NCBI GenBank assembly: GCA_039925145.1
Contig: JBDSZL010000039.1
Location: forward strand, 7,744 to 71,743
Reading direction: 5' to 3'
Source: JBDSZL01 sp039925145
Lineage (GTDB): Bacteria > Acidobacteriota > Vicinamibacteria > Vicinamibacterales > SCN-69-37
Length of the DNA stretch: 64,000 nucleotides
Shown: positions 54,164 through 63,370 of the stretch, one piece after another
Layout of the letters: each line of letters begins with the position of its first letter
Numbering within the stretch: the stretch's first letter is position 1
Made by a program: the position numbers and the translations under genes
The notes under the pieces: generated by a model
The model's input: only the letters and a program-made list of their open reading frames with translations
Told to the model about the DNA's origin: nothing
Database searches by the model: none

Positions 54164-55312
54164 TTGATTCGAGGAGGACAAAACGCAATCATCACCCGCA
54201 GTCTCGTGAAGGTGACCGTCCTGCTGCTGGCGTCGCTCCTTCTTGCGCGCACCGGCTTGCCGGCACAAGAACTAGGCCCCGGCATCGTGAAGGCTGGTAA
54301 TGTCAGCGACTTGCCGATCCCGCTCTCGGGCGTGCAGGTCTACCTGCTAGGGGAGGTCCATGGCGCCCAGGAAAATGAAGAACTCCTGGCTCAGTTGGTC
54401 TCTCGTTTAGGGATGGACGTTGGCCTGCGGGATGTCGCGATCGAAGAGGACGGCACATACGAGTTTGCCGCGCGTCGCTATGTCGAGCATCGTTCGGCGG
54501 AGCTTCCTCCGGAGCTCTGCCTGCGTCGGGGAATTTTCGACACGCTTCGGCAACTGAACCAAGGACGCGCGGGGGACGCCTTGTTCCGCGTCCACTTGGT
54601 GGATATCGATTCTCCCGCCAACGCCATTCGCGCTCATCTGTTGGCGATCCAGGCCGACATCCCGGGGTCACGTGAGATCCGTGTCCCGGCGGCCTCCGGC
54701 ATCAGGAACGACGGGCTCGCGGCCGTCGGTGCACTACGGCGTCTCGCGACCGACGATGTCGTGCTTGGCCAGTTGCGCACGATTGACCACTCCATTCGGG
54801 CATTGCAGCAGGGCCTGCAGGTGGGAGTGGGCCCGCCGTCTGGCAGTCCCTACCTCGAGGACCGCGAGCAGGCAATCGCCAGCAACATGCATGACCTGGT
54901 GCGGTCGGGGCGGGACCGGCCGGTTCTGGCGTTCTATGGTATCGACCACGTCGCCAAGCGGCTCCGCCACGACGGGGGACCGAACCGGGATACCGACTTC
55001 GCGCCCTTGGCGATGCGGTTGACGCACGCGGGCCTCAGAGTGTTCTCCATCGCGGCCTTTCCGTTGTCAGGCGCGACGAGGTGGCGTGGTCGCGAGCAGG
55101 ACCTCCCGTGGTCGGCATCAGATGGATCACTTGCGAGCGGCGAAACGCTGGATCGTCTTCTCGCAGCCGCGGCCGGCGCACGTTACCTCTACGTGGATTC
55201 CTCCAGGCAGACCATCAACCTGCCGAGCCAGGACGTGAGCCGGTCGGGCGTCGATGCGTTCGTGCTGTTCCCGCGCGCCACGCCATTAAAGGACGGCTGC
55301 TTCCCCCGGTGA
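54164..55312 (+). CDS. Secreted protein of ChaN/erythromycin-esterase-like type
   Basis: Exported protein of unknown function. A hydrophobic signal (VKVTVLLLASLLLARTGLPA) is followed by VYLLGEVHGAQENEELLAQL and RDVAIEEDGTYEF. This GEVHG/ExxE pattern is seen in the ChaN/TraB/erythromycin-esterase group, as is the later PVLAFYGIDHVAKRL. I cannot assign an activity. The start is uncertain: the longest frame begins at TTG 54164, but a strong GAGGAGG (54171-54177) lies inside it, 10 bases before an ATC codon (54188); the next GTG is 54206. It follows the decayed ankyrin fragment. Confidence 0.8.
   Translation: MIRGGQNAIITRSLVKVTVLLLASLLLARTGLPAQELGPGIVKAGNVSDLPIPLSGVQVYLLGEVHGAQENEELLAQLVSRLGMDVGLRDVAIEEDGTYEFAARRYVEHRSAELPPELCLRRGIFDTLRQLNQGRAGDALFRVHLVDIDSPANAIRAHLLAIQADIPGSREIRVPAASGIRNDGLAAVGALRRLATDDVVLGQLRTIDHSIRALQQGLQVGVGPPSGSPYLEDREQAIASNMHDLVRSGRDRPVLAFYGIDHVAKRLRHDGGPNRDTDFAPLAMRLTHAGLRVFSIAAFPLSGATRWRGREQDLPWSASDGSLASGETLDRLLAAAAGARYLYVDSSRQTINLPSQDVSRSGVDAFVLFPRATPLKDGCFPR
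54171..54177 (+). promoter_or_regulatory. Strong ribosome site without a canonical start at normal spacing
   Basis: GAGGAGG sits 10 bases before ATC 54188 and 28 bases before GTG 54206, and downstream of TTG 54164. Either translation starts at a non-standard codon or a former ATG has mutated. Confidence 0.5.
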
Positions 55313-55574
55313 CGCTCAGCGCCGAGCGCCGCAGCCTGGTCATGCGACTCCACGGTGGCTTGGGCGGGTGTGCACTTTTTTTGCCGGAGTGGAGGGGGCG
55401 TGATGTAGCCCGGCGCCAGCTTGATCTCGTCCAATTGGCGCGCTAATCTTGTCGCGCGCGTCAGGGCGCCATCGTCCGCCAAGGACTGAGTCCACCTGCT
55501 CTCGGACAATTTGACGTTCGACCTTCTTTCGGCCTGTTGGCGGACATCAGGCGTGTTTCGGAAGGAGGTCCGTC

Positions 55575-57395
55575 GTGACTCGTCATTTTCTGCCCGCGCG
55601 TCCCAACCTCGTTCAGCTCAAACGGCAGGCAAAAGAACGCCTCGAGCGTGAGCCCTCGCTTGGCCGTCTACGCGACGCGCAACGCGCGATCGCCGTCGAC
55701 TACGGATTCGACTCCTGGGATGCGCTGCGACACCACGTCGAAGCGATCGCCGGAGCGCCATCACGCGCGATCATCAAGCCCGATGATCTCGATCCGGTGG
55801 AGGGGGAGGCCACGTGGACCACGCTGATCGCGGCGGTCGATGGAGACGTGGCGATCCTGCGCGACCTGCTTGCGCGCAACCCACGCCTCAGCGGCGCGGA
55901 GTATTGGTACACGCCAGCGATTCACTTCGTTGTGCGCGAGGGGCACGCCGAGGCGGTGCGGTTGCTGCTCGACGCGGGCGCGGATCCCGAGCGGAATGGG
56001 CTGTACGACGGCAGTCTGATCGCCATGGCAAACGACCGTGGCCACTCCCAGATCGCCCGACTGCTCGAAGAGGCACGCGATCGCCGGCATCGTATCGTCG
56101 CGGGATCGGACGATCATCCCGTGCACGCGGCCATCACCCGCAACGACATCGATGCGGTGCGCGCCCTGCTCGACGCCGATCCCACGCTTGTGAACGTGGG
56201 CAGCGAGTCGGGCGCGTCGCCGCTCCATCGCGCGGTCGGGCGAGGAATGTTCGACCTCGTCGTCCTCCTCGTCGAGCGCGGAGCCAGCGTTCAGGTGGCT
56301 TCGAGCTCGGCGCGCGGCCTCGGGAGTTGCGGTGGATTCTGGGGCGATCTTCAGCCGATCGACATTGCGCTCTGGCATGGTGTGGAGCAACCGGTTGCCC
56401 GCCGCATCATCAGGTTCCTGCTCGACCATGGAGCGACATACGACCTGACGGTGGCGGCGGCGCTCGGGGACATCGAGCGCGTCACACAGATCCTCGACAC
56501 GGAACCCGCGCGCATCCGCGAGGCGCGGCCGAGCGGACGGCGGCCACTGTCGGCCGCGGTCGAAGCTGGCCACGACGCGATTGCACGCCTGCTGCTCGAA
56601 CGCGGCGCCGATCCGACGTGGCCGGAGCCGACGGCCCCGCAGGGCCGATCGCTCCACGCCGCGGCGCGTGCGGGCAACTTCGAGATGGTGAAACTGCTCC
56701 TCGCTCACGGCGCCGACCCCAACAGCGGCGTGGACTCCTCCGGTAACGCCATGGGTGCGGCCAGTTCCTCGGAAATCCGCGTGTTGCTCGAGTCGCACGG
56801 CGCGACGATGGATCCGTACGAGACGACCTGGATTGACAACGATGCCGAACTGAAGCGTGTGGCCACGGATCCGGGACAGACCGTGCGCGTCACGGCTGGC
56901 TTTGTGATGGTTGTGAGCGATGGTCGACGAGATCGGCTCGAGCGGATGCTGGCTGTCGGCATGCGTGTGCCGCCAGTGGTCACCGGTTGCCAGACGTATC
57001 TGTTGACGCACGCCGACATGCTTCGAACGCTGCTCGCGCACGGCATGACTCCCGACGTCATGAACTGGCAGCGCCAAACGCTGCTCCATCACATCTGCCG
57101 GCAGCCGGAGATGAAACGCTGGATTTCATCGGGCGCACGCGACGCCATCGAAAAGGCCGCTATTCTCCTCGACGCTGGCGCGAACATCGTGGCACGCGAC
57201 GAGGAGTACCGCTCGACCCCGCTTGCGTGGGCGTCGCGCAGCGGCGCGGTCGAGATGGTGCGGTTCCTTTTGTCGCGAGGCGCGCCGACGACTCTTCCCG
57301 ACGATGAGCCGTGGGCGACGCCGATGGCGTGGGCCGAACGACGCCAGCATCCGAAGATCGTGTCGATCCTCCGACAGCACGGCGCTGATCGGTAG
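55575..57395 (+). CDS. Ankyrin repeat protein
   Basis: Cytoplasmic protein-interaction protein of 606 residues. GTG 55575 has an excellent AAGGAGGTC ribosome site (55562-55569). The N-terminus (LPARPNLVQLKRQAKERLER, then YGFDSWDALRHHVEAI) is a segment found on many bacterial ankyrin proteins. At least ten ankyrin repeats follow, for example TPAIHFVVREGHAEAVRLLL, SPLHRAVGRGMFDLVVLLVE, RSLHAAARAGNFEMVKLLLA and TPLAWASRSGAVEMVRFLLS. No signal or membrane segment is seen. Its partner is unknown. It is the source of the fragment at 53923-54060. Confidence 0.93.
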   Translation: MTRHFLPARPNLVQLKRQAKERLEREPSLGRLRDAQRAIAVDYGFDSWDALRHHVEAIAGAPSRAIIKPDDLDPVEGEATWTTLIAAVDGDVAILRDLLARNPRLSGAEYWYTPAIHFVVREGHAEAVRLLLDAGADPERNGLYDGSLIAMANDRGHSQIARLLEEARDRRHRIVAGSDDHPVHAAITRNDIDAVRALLDADPTLVNVGSESGASPLHRAVGRGMFDLVVLLVERGASVQVASSSARGLGSCGGFWGDLQPIDIALWHGVEQPVARRIIRFLLDHGATYDLTVAAALGDIERVTQILDTEPARIREARPSGRRPLSAAVEAGHDAIARLLLERGADPTWPEPTAPQGRSLHAAARAGNFEMVKLLLAHGADPNSGVDSSGNAMGAASSSEIRVLLESHGATMDPYETTWIDNDAELKRVATDPGQTVRVTAGFVMVVSDGRRDRLERMLAVGMRVPPVVTGCQTYLLTHADMLRTLLAHGMTPDVMNWQRQTLLHHICRQPEMKRWISSGARDAIEKAAILLDAGANIVARDEEYRSTPLAWASRSGAVEMVRFLLSRGAPTTLPDDEPWATPMAWAERRQHPKIVSILRQHGADR

Positions 57396-57540
57396 CGCCG
57401 AGAGCGCGGCGGCCGGAGGTCCGTCCCACCGACCCACTTCGCCTGCACCCACCGGTTTGGGGCGGTCAGCTTTCAAGAGGGTGCGAACGATGGCAGACGG
57501 CCGTGTTGAGCCACCGCGTGATCAGTGCAGGTCCGACGCG

Positions 57541-57622
57541 GGCCCGACATCGGCTGTTCGCGGAGCAGCTGCCGCACGCGACGGCGCGTCGGGTCCGACA
57601 GCGCCTTGAACACCTTGTTCAC
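57541..57622 (-). pseudogene. Truncated ArsR-type regulator remnant
   Basis: Reading the minus strand from GTG 57622, the sequence gives VNKVFKALSDPTRRRVRQLL, then REQPMSG, the standard N-terminus of SdpR/ArsR-type winged-helix autorepressors. After about 28 residues the similarity stops and the frame continues as unrelated Arg/Thr/Pro-rich sequence; the recognition helix and wing are missing. Upstream, TTTAGATGATTAGCCAAAT (about 57635-57653) is AT-rich and looks like the family's promoter-operator. The remnant lies between the ankyrin gene and the DUF4139 gene. Confidence 0.75.
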
Positions 57623-57683
57623 GTGTGTCTAGATTTGGCTAATCATCTAAACGTTACCAAGCGGTGTGTGACGCCCCGCCCGC

Positions 57684-60071
57684 CTACGTGGACATGCGCT
57701 CGATGAAGCTCACGAGATCCGTCTGTGCCTTGGTGCGTTCGGTGGTCAGGGCTTCAATCTGGCGGCGGAGCGTCTCGATGCGTGTTTCCTGGTCGTCGAG
57801 TTGCTTTACGTACCGCTGCACCAACTGGCGCTCTTCGGCACTGCCTTTGAGGGATCGCATGTTCTCGCGGACCCGCTCCTGGTCACGGCCGATCTGATCA
57901 ACTTCGCTCTGGCGCCTTGCAACCTCGCCATTGAGACGAGCGACATCGGCCTTCCGCGCCAGCACCTGCCGGAGCGCCGCTTCCAGCGGCCCGGTCAGCG
58001 CCTGCGTCCTCATCAGCACGGCGACCTGATCGTCTGTGACCGAGCTGATGGCAATCTGCGTCTGCGTGGGCCGGCTCTCCTCGACGGTGAAGGTTGCGGT
58101 CGTGCGCGGCTCGAGGGTTAGCCGGAACCGATGCCAGGCCGGGGTCGTTTCGACCGGTTTGATCGTGCCGCCGAGCGACCAACCCGCACGCGCTGGATGC
58201 TCTATCACCAGCGTCCGCGGTTCGCTATCCTCGTTCCGTACCGTGTAGGTTCGATGCTGGCGCTCCTCGAGTTCCTGGATGAGCAGGCCGCGAGCTACCT
58301 GAATGCGGGTCACTCCCTGCGGCACCGGCTCCGCTTTCGAGTCGACCAAGAGCCCGAGATCGCGGGCATACGAGAGCAGACGACGCTCCCCCGCGCGGAG
58401 GGGCTCGACCAACCCCTCACCGGCGAATGCCTGTCCTTCGATGATCGAGAACGAGCCGCCGTCGAGCGTCAGACCCGTGGCGTTGGTCAGCCATACGGCG
58501 CGCAGAGGGCGCGTCGAACCAGACCCGGCGTTCCAGAGCGACACCTTCTCAGCCTGGACATCCTGACTGAGGATTGGCACGAGCGCCGACTGATTCTTGC
58601 GGATGGTGACCGGCTCTTTGAGTTTGTACTCGAACAGATCGCCCAGCTGCGCAGCCGCGGCGTCCACCTGCTGTGCCAAACGCGCGCCCGATATAGCCTC
58701 GGGCAAGGGCGGTGCATAAGGCGGCGGCGGGCCCGCCACGCCTCCCGCTGGTGCGCCCGCCAGACCGAACCCACCACGACCACGCCCGGCGACATTACCT
58801 GCCGCACCGGCACCACCTGCGGCGCGGAGTTCGGGACTGGAGGCGCCGACCGTGACGGACTCGCTGATTGCACCAATCTCCATTGTGGCGTTCAGCACGC
58901 TCTCCATGCCTCCGCTCACCCCGACGTTCGAGAAGTTCAGAGTGCGAAAACCGGCCATCGTGACGGCGACGTCATATGTGCCCGGCGTCACATCGCTGAT
59001 CCTGTAGCGCCCATTCTGGTCGGTGATGACCTCCCCGGCCCGTATCCCCGCCCGGGTGAGTCGGACGGTGGCCCCGGGAAGGACGCCGCCGCTGCCGTCC
59101 CGGACGGTGCCAGTGACCGCGCCAGGCCCGGCCGCAGCCAGAGCGCCTTGATGAGTCTGCGGCGATAGCAGCATGCGTTCCGGTAGCGGCACCACCGGAC
59201 GCTGCACGTAGTACGGCTTCGAAATGGCCTGCACGAACGACTGCGGCGCACCTGCCACGAGCGAAAGTTCCACGTTCTCCCAGTCTTCCCCTACGGTGTT
59301 GTCGACGATGGCCCAGCCCTGGAGCAACGGGCGCCGCGTTTCTCCGGCACCGGGCAGGACCAGCCGGTACGTCGCCTTCCAGACCGGCACCTCACTGACG
59401 TAGCTGACGAACAGATCGCGTTCGCCGGACCCGACCGTCGCAATTGACAGTCGCCGCAGGTCTCGATCGCGCACCGAAGCGACGAGCCCGAGGTATTTGC
59501 CGACTTCATCGTTGAGGGCTCGTTCGACAATCCGCACGCTCACGCCCGCGTCGAGCGCGATGGTCTGCATTTCGCCGCCGTCGGTCACAATCGAGACGGT
59601 GTCGACCGATGTTGTCGACCCATTTGAGTGGCGCTCGACGCGCTCGACACTCAACAGCCGGCCGATGGTGCGCGTCGTGCCGCTGCGGACTTCCAGGCGT
59701 GCGCCCCGTAGTGCCGTCAAGAACTCCGCTCGTGTCGTGTGTTCCGTCAGCGGTAACCGCAGTCCTCCGAGCCGGCGATCCAGCGCGGTCTCCGAGTTAT
59801 AGCTGACGCCCGACACGCGGCCCCCGTCGAGGTCCAGCGATGTCAGCGACTTCAGCACGTCGTCGAGCTGGCTGCTGCTGAAATCGATCGTGACCGTCTG
59901 ATTGCCGCGTACTTTTCCGATGTGCTCGAAATAGCCGACGCCGCTCTTGTAGAGGACAACGCGCCGGACAGGCAGCGGGTCTGGTGGCTGCGGTGCAGCC
60001 GGCAAGGGCCCTTGCGCGCTGACGAGGAGTGAAAGCAACAGGACGAAGACACCGACCGTCAGAGGCTTCAT
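57684..60071 (-). CDS. DUF4139 protein interrupted by a carboxypeptidase-regulatory-like domain
   Basis: Exported protein of unknown function, 795 residues. A signal peptide (VFVLLLSLLVSAQG) is followed by the DUF4139 N-terminal part (RRVVLYKSGVGYFEHIGKVR, then VPVWKATYRLVLPG and DNTVGEDWENVELSLVAGAP). At about residue 315 this is broken by a carboxypeptidase-regulatory-like sandwich (GAVTGTVRDGSGGVLPGATV, then TVGASSPELRAAG), as found at the start of Oar-like receptors, and a Gly/Ala/Pro linker to about 455. The DUF4139 strand pattern then resumes (FEYKLKEPVTIRKNQSALVP). The C-terminal 100 residues form a coiled coil (about 690-790). Confidence 0.9.
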   Translation of the reverse strand: MKPLTVGVFVLLLSLLVSAQGPLPAAPQPPDPLPVRRVVLYKSGVGYFEHIGKVRGNQTVTIDFSSSQLDDVLKSLTSLDLDGGRVSGVSYNSETALDRRLGGLRLPLTEHTTRAEFLTALRGARLEVRSGTTRTIGRLLSVERVERHSNGSTTSVDTVSIVTDGGEMQTIALDAGVSVRIVERALNDEVGKYLGLVASVRDRDLRRLSIATVGSGERDLFVSYVSEVPVWKATYRLVLPGAGETRRPLLQGWAIVDNTVGEDWENVELSLVAGAPQSFVQAISKPYYVQRPVVPLPERMLLSPQTHQGALAAAGPGAVTGTVRDGSGGVLPGATVRLTRAGIRAGEVITDQNGRYRISDVTPGTYDVAVTMAGFRTLNFSNVGVSGGMESVLNATMEIGAISESVTVGASSPELRAAGGAGAAGNVAGRGRGGFGLAGAPAGGVAGPPPPYAPPLPEAISGARLAQQVDAAAAQLGDLFEYKLKEPVTIRKNQSALVPILSQDVQAEKVSLWNAGSGSTRPLRAVWLTNATGLTLDGGSFSIIEGQAFAGEGLVEPLRAGERRLLSYARDLGLLVDSKAEPVPQGVTRIQVARGLLIQELEERQHRTYTVRNEDSEPRTLVIEHPARAGWSLGGTIKPVETTPAWHRFRLTLEPRTTATFTVEESRPTQTQIAISSVTDDQVAVLMRTQALTGPLEAALRQVLARKADVARLNGEVARRQSEVDQIGRDQERVRENMRSLKGSAEERQLVQRYVKQLDDQETRIETLRRQIEALTTERTKAQTDLVSFIERMST

Positions 60072-60217
60072 AGGGACTCCTAATCAGCGTGAACGCCGCT
60101 GGCGACCGGGCCGGATCACCCGTTCACCGCTGCACTCTATGTGTAGAACGCAGCAGAACGGAAACCTTGCAACCGTGCTGGCGCAGCTCTCGCAAGGGGG
60201 CATCTTAGCTTCCCCAA

Positions 60218-61159
60218 TCATCCCTTCGTAGCCAGCGGTGGCGGTGGCTCGACCGAGGTCAAGGCCGACTTCGGCTTGACCGCAGTCGGATCCTTGACCG
60301 CGAACTCTTCCGGCTTCGGCTTGACCCCGTGCCGCGCCGCCCACACCCGTGTGAACTCGGCGCCGAACAGCAGGATCTGGCACGAGTAGTAAACCCACAA
60401 CAGCAGGATCATCATCGACCCCGCCGCGCCGTAACTCGAGGCGACGGTGCCCTGTCCGAGATACAGCCCAATCACCTGCTGGCCAACCGTAAACAGCACC
60501 GCCGTCACCGCCGCGCCCGTCATCACGTCGCGCCACCGCAGGCGCACGTCGGGCAAGTAGCGAAACAACAACGCGAACAGTCCCGTCGTCACCACCATCG
60601 AGACCAGCGTGTTGACGATGGTCCATAGGGTGGCATTGGAGGGGGAGAGGTTGAACAGCCAGGCGTTGAGTGCGGCCAGGGCTGCAGTCACGGCGAGTGA
60701 CACCAGCAGCAGGAAGCCGATCGCAATCACCAGGCCGAATGAGCGCAGGCGATCAATCACGAAAGCGTAGAGGTGTCCGTCAGGCCTCGGCTTGACCCGC
60801 CAGATGGTGTTGAGCGCCACCTGCAACTCGAGAAAGGCACCGGTCGAGGCAATCAGAAACGCCGTGCCGCCGACGAGCGTCGCCAGCGCGCCCGAGCGGT
60901 GCTGGCTGGCGCCCTCGAGCAGGCTTTCGACCGCCAGCGCGCCCTCGCGGCCGACCAGGTGATCGAGTTGACCGACGACCTCCCCGCGCACGGCCTCGGG
61001 GCCGAACACCATGCCGGCGATTGCCGTGGCCATCACCAAGATCGGCGCGATCGCAAACAGCGTGTAGTAGGCCAGCGACGCGCCAAGCCTGGTGCAGTCA
61101 TCGTCCCACCACGCGCGGGCAGCGCCCCTGAAGGCCCGCGAAATTATCGGTTCATGCAT
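60218..61159 (-). CDS. YihY/BrkB family inner-membrane protein
   Basis: Polytopic inner-membrane protein of unknown function, 313 residues. The family N-terminus (DDDCTRLGASLAYYTLFAIA) and the motif SSYGAAGSMMILLLWVYYSC, followed by ILLFGAEFTRVWA, are present, with about six membrane helices between residues 35 and 265. A short charged and Pro-rich tail ends the protein. Older names (RNase BN, BrkB) are not functional assignments. Divergent from the NTF2-like gene. Confidence 0.92.
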   Translation of the reverse strand: MHEPIISRAFRGAARAWWDDDCTRLGASLAYYTLFAIAPILVMATAIAGMVFGPEAVRGEVVGQLDHLVGREGALAVESLLEGASQHRSGALATLVGGTAFLIASTGAFLELQVALNTIWRVKPRPDGHLYAFVIDRLRSFGLVIAIGFLLLVSLAVTAALAALNAWLFNLSPSNATLWTIVNTLVSMVVTTGLFALLFRYLPDVRLRWRDVMTGAAVTAVLFTVGQQVIGLYLGQGTVASSYGAAGSMMILLLWVYYSCQILLFGAEFTRVWAARHGVKPKPEEFAVKDPTAVKPKSALTSVEPPPPLATKG

Positions 61160-61310
61160 GCGTTCTGAGTATGACCCACGGACCGACCAGCGTGCTGATC
61201 ATCGACGTGCTCATGAACCATCTCGGCGTGTACCGCCGGGCCCGATGGGTGGCGTGCTAGCATCGGGCGGCTGATGCGCGACCGGATCGCAAATTGGCAG
61301 GAGGTAGACG

Positions 61311-61703
61311 ATGTCAGCGGTCCCAACGATCAAGGCGGCGTACGCGGCGTTAGGCAGGAACGATCCTTCCGTGCTTTTCGGCGCCATGGACCCAGCCATC
61401 AGCTGGAACGAAGCAGAGGGCAATCCGCTTGCGGATCGCAATCCCTACGTGGGTCCCCAGGCCATTGGCGAGGGTGTGTTCGGGCGACTCATGGCCGCGA
61501 TTGACAACTTCACCGCGGTGCCCACCACATTCATCGATGGCGGCGACCGCGTCGTGGTACTCGGCCGCTACGGCGGCACCATGAAACAGGGTGGCGCGAC
61601 GCTCGACGCGCCGTTCTGCCACGTGTTCCAGTTCCGCGGCGACAAGATAGTCATGTTTCAGCAGTACACGGACACCGAGCAGTGGACGCGATTGATGTCG
61701 TAA
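61311..61703 (+). CDS. NTF2-like (SnoaL-type) small protein
   Basis: Cytoplasmic 130-residue protein of the NTF2/SnoaL alpha+beta barrel fold, used for small-molecule binding or as a simple enzyme. Seen: VPTIKAAYAALGRNDPSVLF, MDPAISWNEAEGNPLADRNP, RVVVLGRYGGTMKQGGATLD and FCHVFQFRGDKIVMFQQYTD, the usual order of helix and strands. AGGAGGT lies 5 bases before the ATG at 61311. No function can be given. Confidence 0.88.
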   Translation: MSAVPTIKAAYAALGRNDPSVLFGAMDPAISWNEAEGNPLADRNPYVGPQAIGEGVFGRLMAAIDNFTAVPTTFIDGGDRVVVLGRYGGTMKQGGATLDAPFCHVFQFRGDKIVMFQQYTDTEQWTRLMS

Positions 61704-61743
61704 CGGCAGCGCCAGGGAGAGCGGGCTTTTACCAAGAGACCCG

Positions 61744-63312
61744 GTGATCATCTACGCGGTCCACGGAACCTGGCCGTACGGGCCGCCCACATGGCGGGGA
61801 CGACGACGCGAGCGCTCGGATTGGAAGGGCGTCGAGCGACCGTGGTTTGAAATCGGTTCGGCGTTCGCCACGGCAGTGACGGGCGACCACACGATCACGT
61901 GGAGCCCGTTCACGTGGAGTGGCGACAACACGTTCCAGGCGCGCCAGGAAGCGATCGACGCCCTGAAGACTCGCCTGTGTGAGTCACTGGAGGCGAGTGA
62001 CGAGCCCCATGCGATCGTCGCGCACAGCCATGGTGGCGCCGTCGCGTTGGCCGCGGTGGCGGGCCTGGAGGCCAGATTGCAGGCCCGCGTCGCCGGCATC
62101 GTCACCATGGGCACGCCGTTCGCGACACTGCAATATGCCACGTCCTCGAGCCTCGGGCTGGCGCAGGGCCTCCTGGAATCCGCTGGCGCGATCCTGCCGA
62201 TCGCCCTTGCGGTCGGCGTGGCTATTGGCTGGGCGGTCGGCGCGGAGCGCCTCCTCTTTCACGCGCTGCTCTCGTCAGCCGTAGTGTGGCTCGTCTCCCT
62301 GATCCTCCTCATCTGGATACTTCCGACCCTGCTCGAGCGGCGAAGCCGACGAAGGACACATACGTTTCGAGACTTTGGGGATGCCGCCAAGGTGAAAACA
62401 CCACTTGTGATACTTCGGGCGTCGGGCGACGAGGCCACGTTGGCGATCGCCTCGGCTCAAGCTGTCCAGCTCGCCGCGCGGGCTCTGTTTCAGGCGTTCC
62501 CAATATCCATTACCGACAACCGGATTCGTGTCCGTGCCTGGTTACCCCGGGCGTGTCGAGTTTACCTGGTGCTATCGTTTGCGGGCGCCCTGGTGCACTC
62601 GACCCTTCGTAACTGGGATGCCGTCAGCGGCGTCGTACGCTTCGACAGGGCCAGCTCTGCCGCAGTGAGCGTGACCCTCGCCGTGGCGCTGTCTGACGCA
62701 GCGGTCAGCTTGGTGCTCTTTCTCGTGTTCGGCCTGGCCGTCAGTACCGCGCTACTCGCCTGCCTGGCCATCGCGAGTGCCCGGGCGCTGGCTCGGGCGA
62801 CGGGCCCTGAGTCGCGGGATCTCATCGCACAGGTCGAGTGCGAACCGGTGCCGTCGGGCGTCCGAGCCGTGCTCGAGACGCTGGCACTCCAGAACGCCGA
62901 AGAGGTGCATCTTTCAACCAGGGGCCTGCTGCGGCACTCGTTCCACGAGCTTCCGACGGCCCGAGCCCGGGTGGCGAGAGCCATCGAGGACTGGCTGACG
63001 CCTGCGGGTGACGAGGTCCGAGCACTGCAGGAAGGCGGCCGCGCTCGTCGCCTGGTGCTCGACCGGTGGGTGGAGGCACACAAGGACGTCGTGCGCGCCG
63101 GAGGCCCGAACGCGAGGCGACAGGTACAGGACCTGGTCGATCGGGCGCTCGCCGCAGACGGCCCGGTCACAGCGTTTCAGCTGCTATACCTCCTGCGCCC
63201 TCTGCTCCCGGAGGCCGACAGCCTCAGCCTGGACTCGGTGGCGATCGATCTCCGCCTGGCGGAGACACAGGCCGGACTGGCTGACGTCCAGCGTGAACTC
63301 GAGCAGATGTAG
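61744..63312 (+). CDS. Alpha/beta hydrolase with integral membrane segments
   Basis: I recognise the hydrolase part but not the whole. GTG 61744 begins a 522-residue protein. An alpha/beta-hydrolase-like first strand (IIYAVHGTW) is followed by the nucleophile elbow IVAHSHGGAVALAAVAGL (Ser95) and VAGIVTMGTPFATL. Two membrane helices interrupt the fold (about 145-195), then come KTPLVILRASGDEATLAIAS (the Asp-type strand) and two more helix pairs (about 270-360). The C-terminal 150 residues are helical and soluble (VRAVLETLALQNAEEVHLST). This suggests a membrane-bound esterase or lipase; no substrate is evident. Confidence 0.85.
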   Translation: MIIYAVHGTWPYGPPTWRGRRRERSDWKGVERPWFEIGSAFATAVTGDHTITWSPFTWSGDNTFQARQEAIDALKTRLCESLEASDEPHAIVAHSHGGAVALAAVAGLEARLQARVAGIVTMGTPFATLQYATSSSLGLAQGLLESAGAILPIALAVGVAIGWAVGAERLLFHALLSSAVVWLVSLILLIWILPTLLERRSRRRTHTFRDFGDAAKVKTPLVILRASGDEATLAIASAQAVQLAARALFQAFPISITDNRIRVRAWLPRACRVYLVLSFAGALVHSTLRNWDAVSGVVRFDRASSAAVSVTLAVALSDAAVSLVLFLVFGLAVSTALLACLAIASARALARATGPESRDLIAQVECEPVPSGVRAVLETLALQNAEEVHLSTRGLLRHSFHELPTARARVARAIEDWLTPAGDEVRALQEGGRARRLVLDRWVEAHKDVVRAGGPNARRQVQDLVDRALAADGPVTAFQLLYLLRPLLPEADSLSLDSVAIDLRLAETQAGLADVQRELEQM

Positions 63313-63370
63313 ATCCCCTCGTTACACGGCCGGCCATGAGCCGCCGAGACGTCCTGGTCGCCCTGGTCAG

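Noticed and set aside
55189..55509. Minus-strand frame between the ChaN/Ere-like and ankyrin genes
   Set aside because: It overlaps the end of a supported gene by over 120 bases and lacks a ribosome site and motifs. The C-terminal third is the only stretch of normal-looking composition, which is not enough.
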